Shown piece by piece: positions 35,316 through 36,015 of a stretch of DNA of 36,015 bases; within the stretch, counting starts at the first letter, position 1; each line of letters opens with the position of its first letter. The stretch is from contig JAGBFJ010000077.1 in the NCBI GenBank assembly GCA_017936545.1, forward strand, positions 1 to 36,015. The letters run 5' to 3'. Both the position numbers and the translations under genes were made by a program. A model generated the notes under the pieces. It saw only the letters and a list, made by a program, of their open reading frames with translations. It was not told where the DNA came from and did no database searches. This stretch comes from Sutterella sp. (GTDB lineage Bacteria > Pseudomonadota > Gammaproteobacteria > Burkholderiales > Burkholderiaceae_F).

Positions 35316-36015
35316 ATGTTTGGAAAAATTCTGATCGCCAACCGCGGCGAAATCGCCCTGCGCATTCAGCGCGCCTGCCGCGAGATGGGCATCAAGACCG
35401 TGGCCGTGCACTCGACGGCCGACGCCGATGCCAAGTACGTGCGTCTCGCCGACGAAAGCGTCTGCATCGGACCCGCTCAGTCCCAGCTCTCGTACCTCAG
35501 CATTCCGGCCATTATTTCGGCCGCTGAGGTGACGGACGCCGAAGCCATTCATCCCGGCTACGGCTTTCTTTCCGAAAATGCGGATTTTGCCGAACGCGTC
35601 GAGCGTTCCGGCTTCACCTTCATCGGACCGCGCGCCGAATCGATCCGCCTGATGGGCGACAAGGTCAGCGCCAAACAGGCCATGCGCGACGCCGGCGTTC
35701 CCTGCGTGCCCGGCTCCGACGGCGCTCTTCCCGAAGATCCTCAGGAAATCCTTCGCATCGCCCGACAGATTGGCTATCCGGTCATCATCAAGGCGTCCGG
35801 CGGTGGCGGCGGACGCGGCATGCGCGTCGTGCGCACCGAAGCGGCGCTTCTCACCTCCGTCAACATGACGAAGGAAGAGGCTCGCGTGGCTTTCGGCAAT
35901 CCGACCGTCTATATGGAAAAGTTCCTTGAGAATCCGCGCCACATCGAGATTCAGGTTCTTTCCGACAACTTCCAGAACGCCGTCTATCTCGGCGAGCGCG
36001 ACTGCTCGATGCAGC
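35316..36015 (+). CDS. accC: Biotin carboxylase subunit of acetyl-CoA carboxylase (partial, runs off right edge)
   Basis: ATP-dependent carboxylation of biotin on AccB. Only the first 233 codons are in the window, with no stop. The N-terminus [17 protein letters not shown] is diagnostic. [30 protein letters not shown] and the glycine-rich ATP-grasp loop [15 protein letters not shown] follow. [11 protein letters not shown] is near the edge. The reading frame is intact throughout. Confidence 0.96.
   Translation, partial: MFGKILIANRGEIALRIQRACREMGIKTVAVHSTADADAKYVRLADESVCIGPAQSQLSYLSIPAIISAAEVTDAEAIHPGYGFLSENADFAERVERSGFTFIGPRAESIRLMGDKVSAKQAMRDAGVPCVPGSDGALPEDPQEILRIARQIGYPVIIKASGGGGGRGMRVVRTEAALLTSVNMTKEEARVAFGNPTVYMEKFLENPRHIEIQVLSDNFQNAVYLGERDCSMQ

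Overview
The window looks like a chromosomal core-genome segment of a Betaproteobacterium in the order Burkholderiales, most likely a gut-associated Sutterellaceae member (Sutterella or Parasutterella type). This is inferred from gene order, moderately high GC, and protein wording: hda-HAD-pcnB-folK, mutL-miaA next to purM, tkt-gap-pgk, mpl-YqiA-type esterase-RNB exonuclease, and an endonuclease-type MutL. No ribosomal RNA, CRISPR array, prophage or complete mobile element was seen. The only mobile trace is what looks like the first codons of a transposase running off the left edge.

Layout from left to right. Positions 1-146 (minus) hold the transposase-like fragment. Positions 350-6040 (minus) hold the classic queA-tgt-yajC-secD-secF cluster: queuosine tRNA modification followed by the Sec translocon accessory complex, with an intrinsic terminator between yajC and secD. 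Positions 6399-6591 (plus) hold an apparent free-standing structured RNA with its own promoter and terminator. pmbA (minus) and darP/yjgA (plus) are divergent, and darP is followed by an unusual fusion of a MogA molybdopterin adenylyltransferase with an alpha/beta-hydrolase esterase. A tRNA-Leu(CAA) lies at 10234-10318 (minus). Positions 10340-13678 (minus) carry hda, a HAD-IB phosphatase, pcnB and folK as one tight unit. purM (plus) converges on mutL-miaA (minus). A DedA membrane protein (plus), a dTDP-sugar epimerase (minus) and peptidase T (minus) come next.

The right part holds tkt-gap-pgk (minus; central carbon metabolism), rsmE (plus), a soluble-type lytic transglycosylase (minus), a small KTSC-like protein (plus), mgtE (minus) with a leader of mutually exclusive stems, an RNase II family exonuclease (minus), a YqiA-type esterase overlapping mpl (minus; peptidoglycan recycling), an unrecognised conserved-looking protein (plus), and accB followed by the start of accC (plus; fatty acid synthesis), which runs off the right edge.

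Most genes are ordinary housekeeping genes. The items most worth a second look are the Mog-esterase fusion, the orphan structured RNA upstream of the 3' end of pmbA, the mgtE leader, the yajC-secD attenuator-like terminator, and the Asp-to-Ala change at the cofactor-specificity position of GAPDH. All family calls are from reading the sequence by eye; no database search was run.
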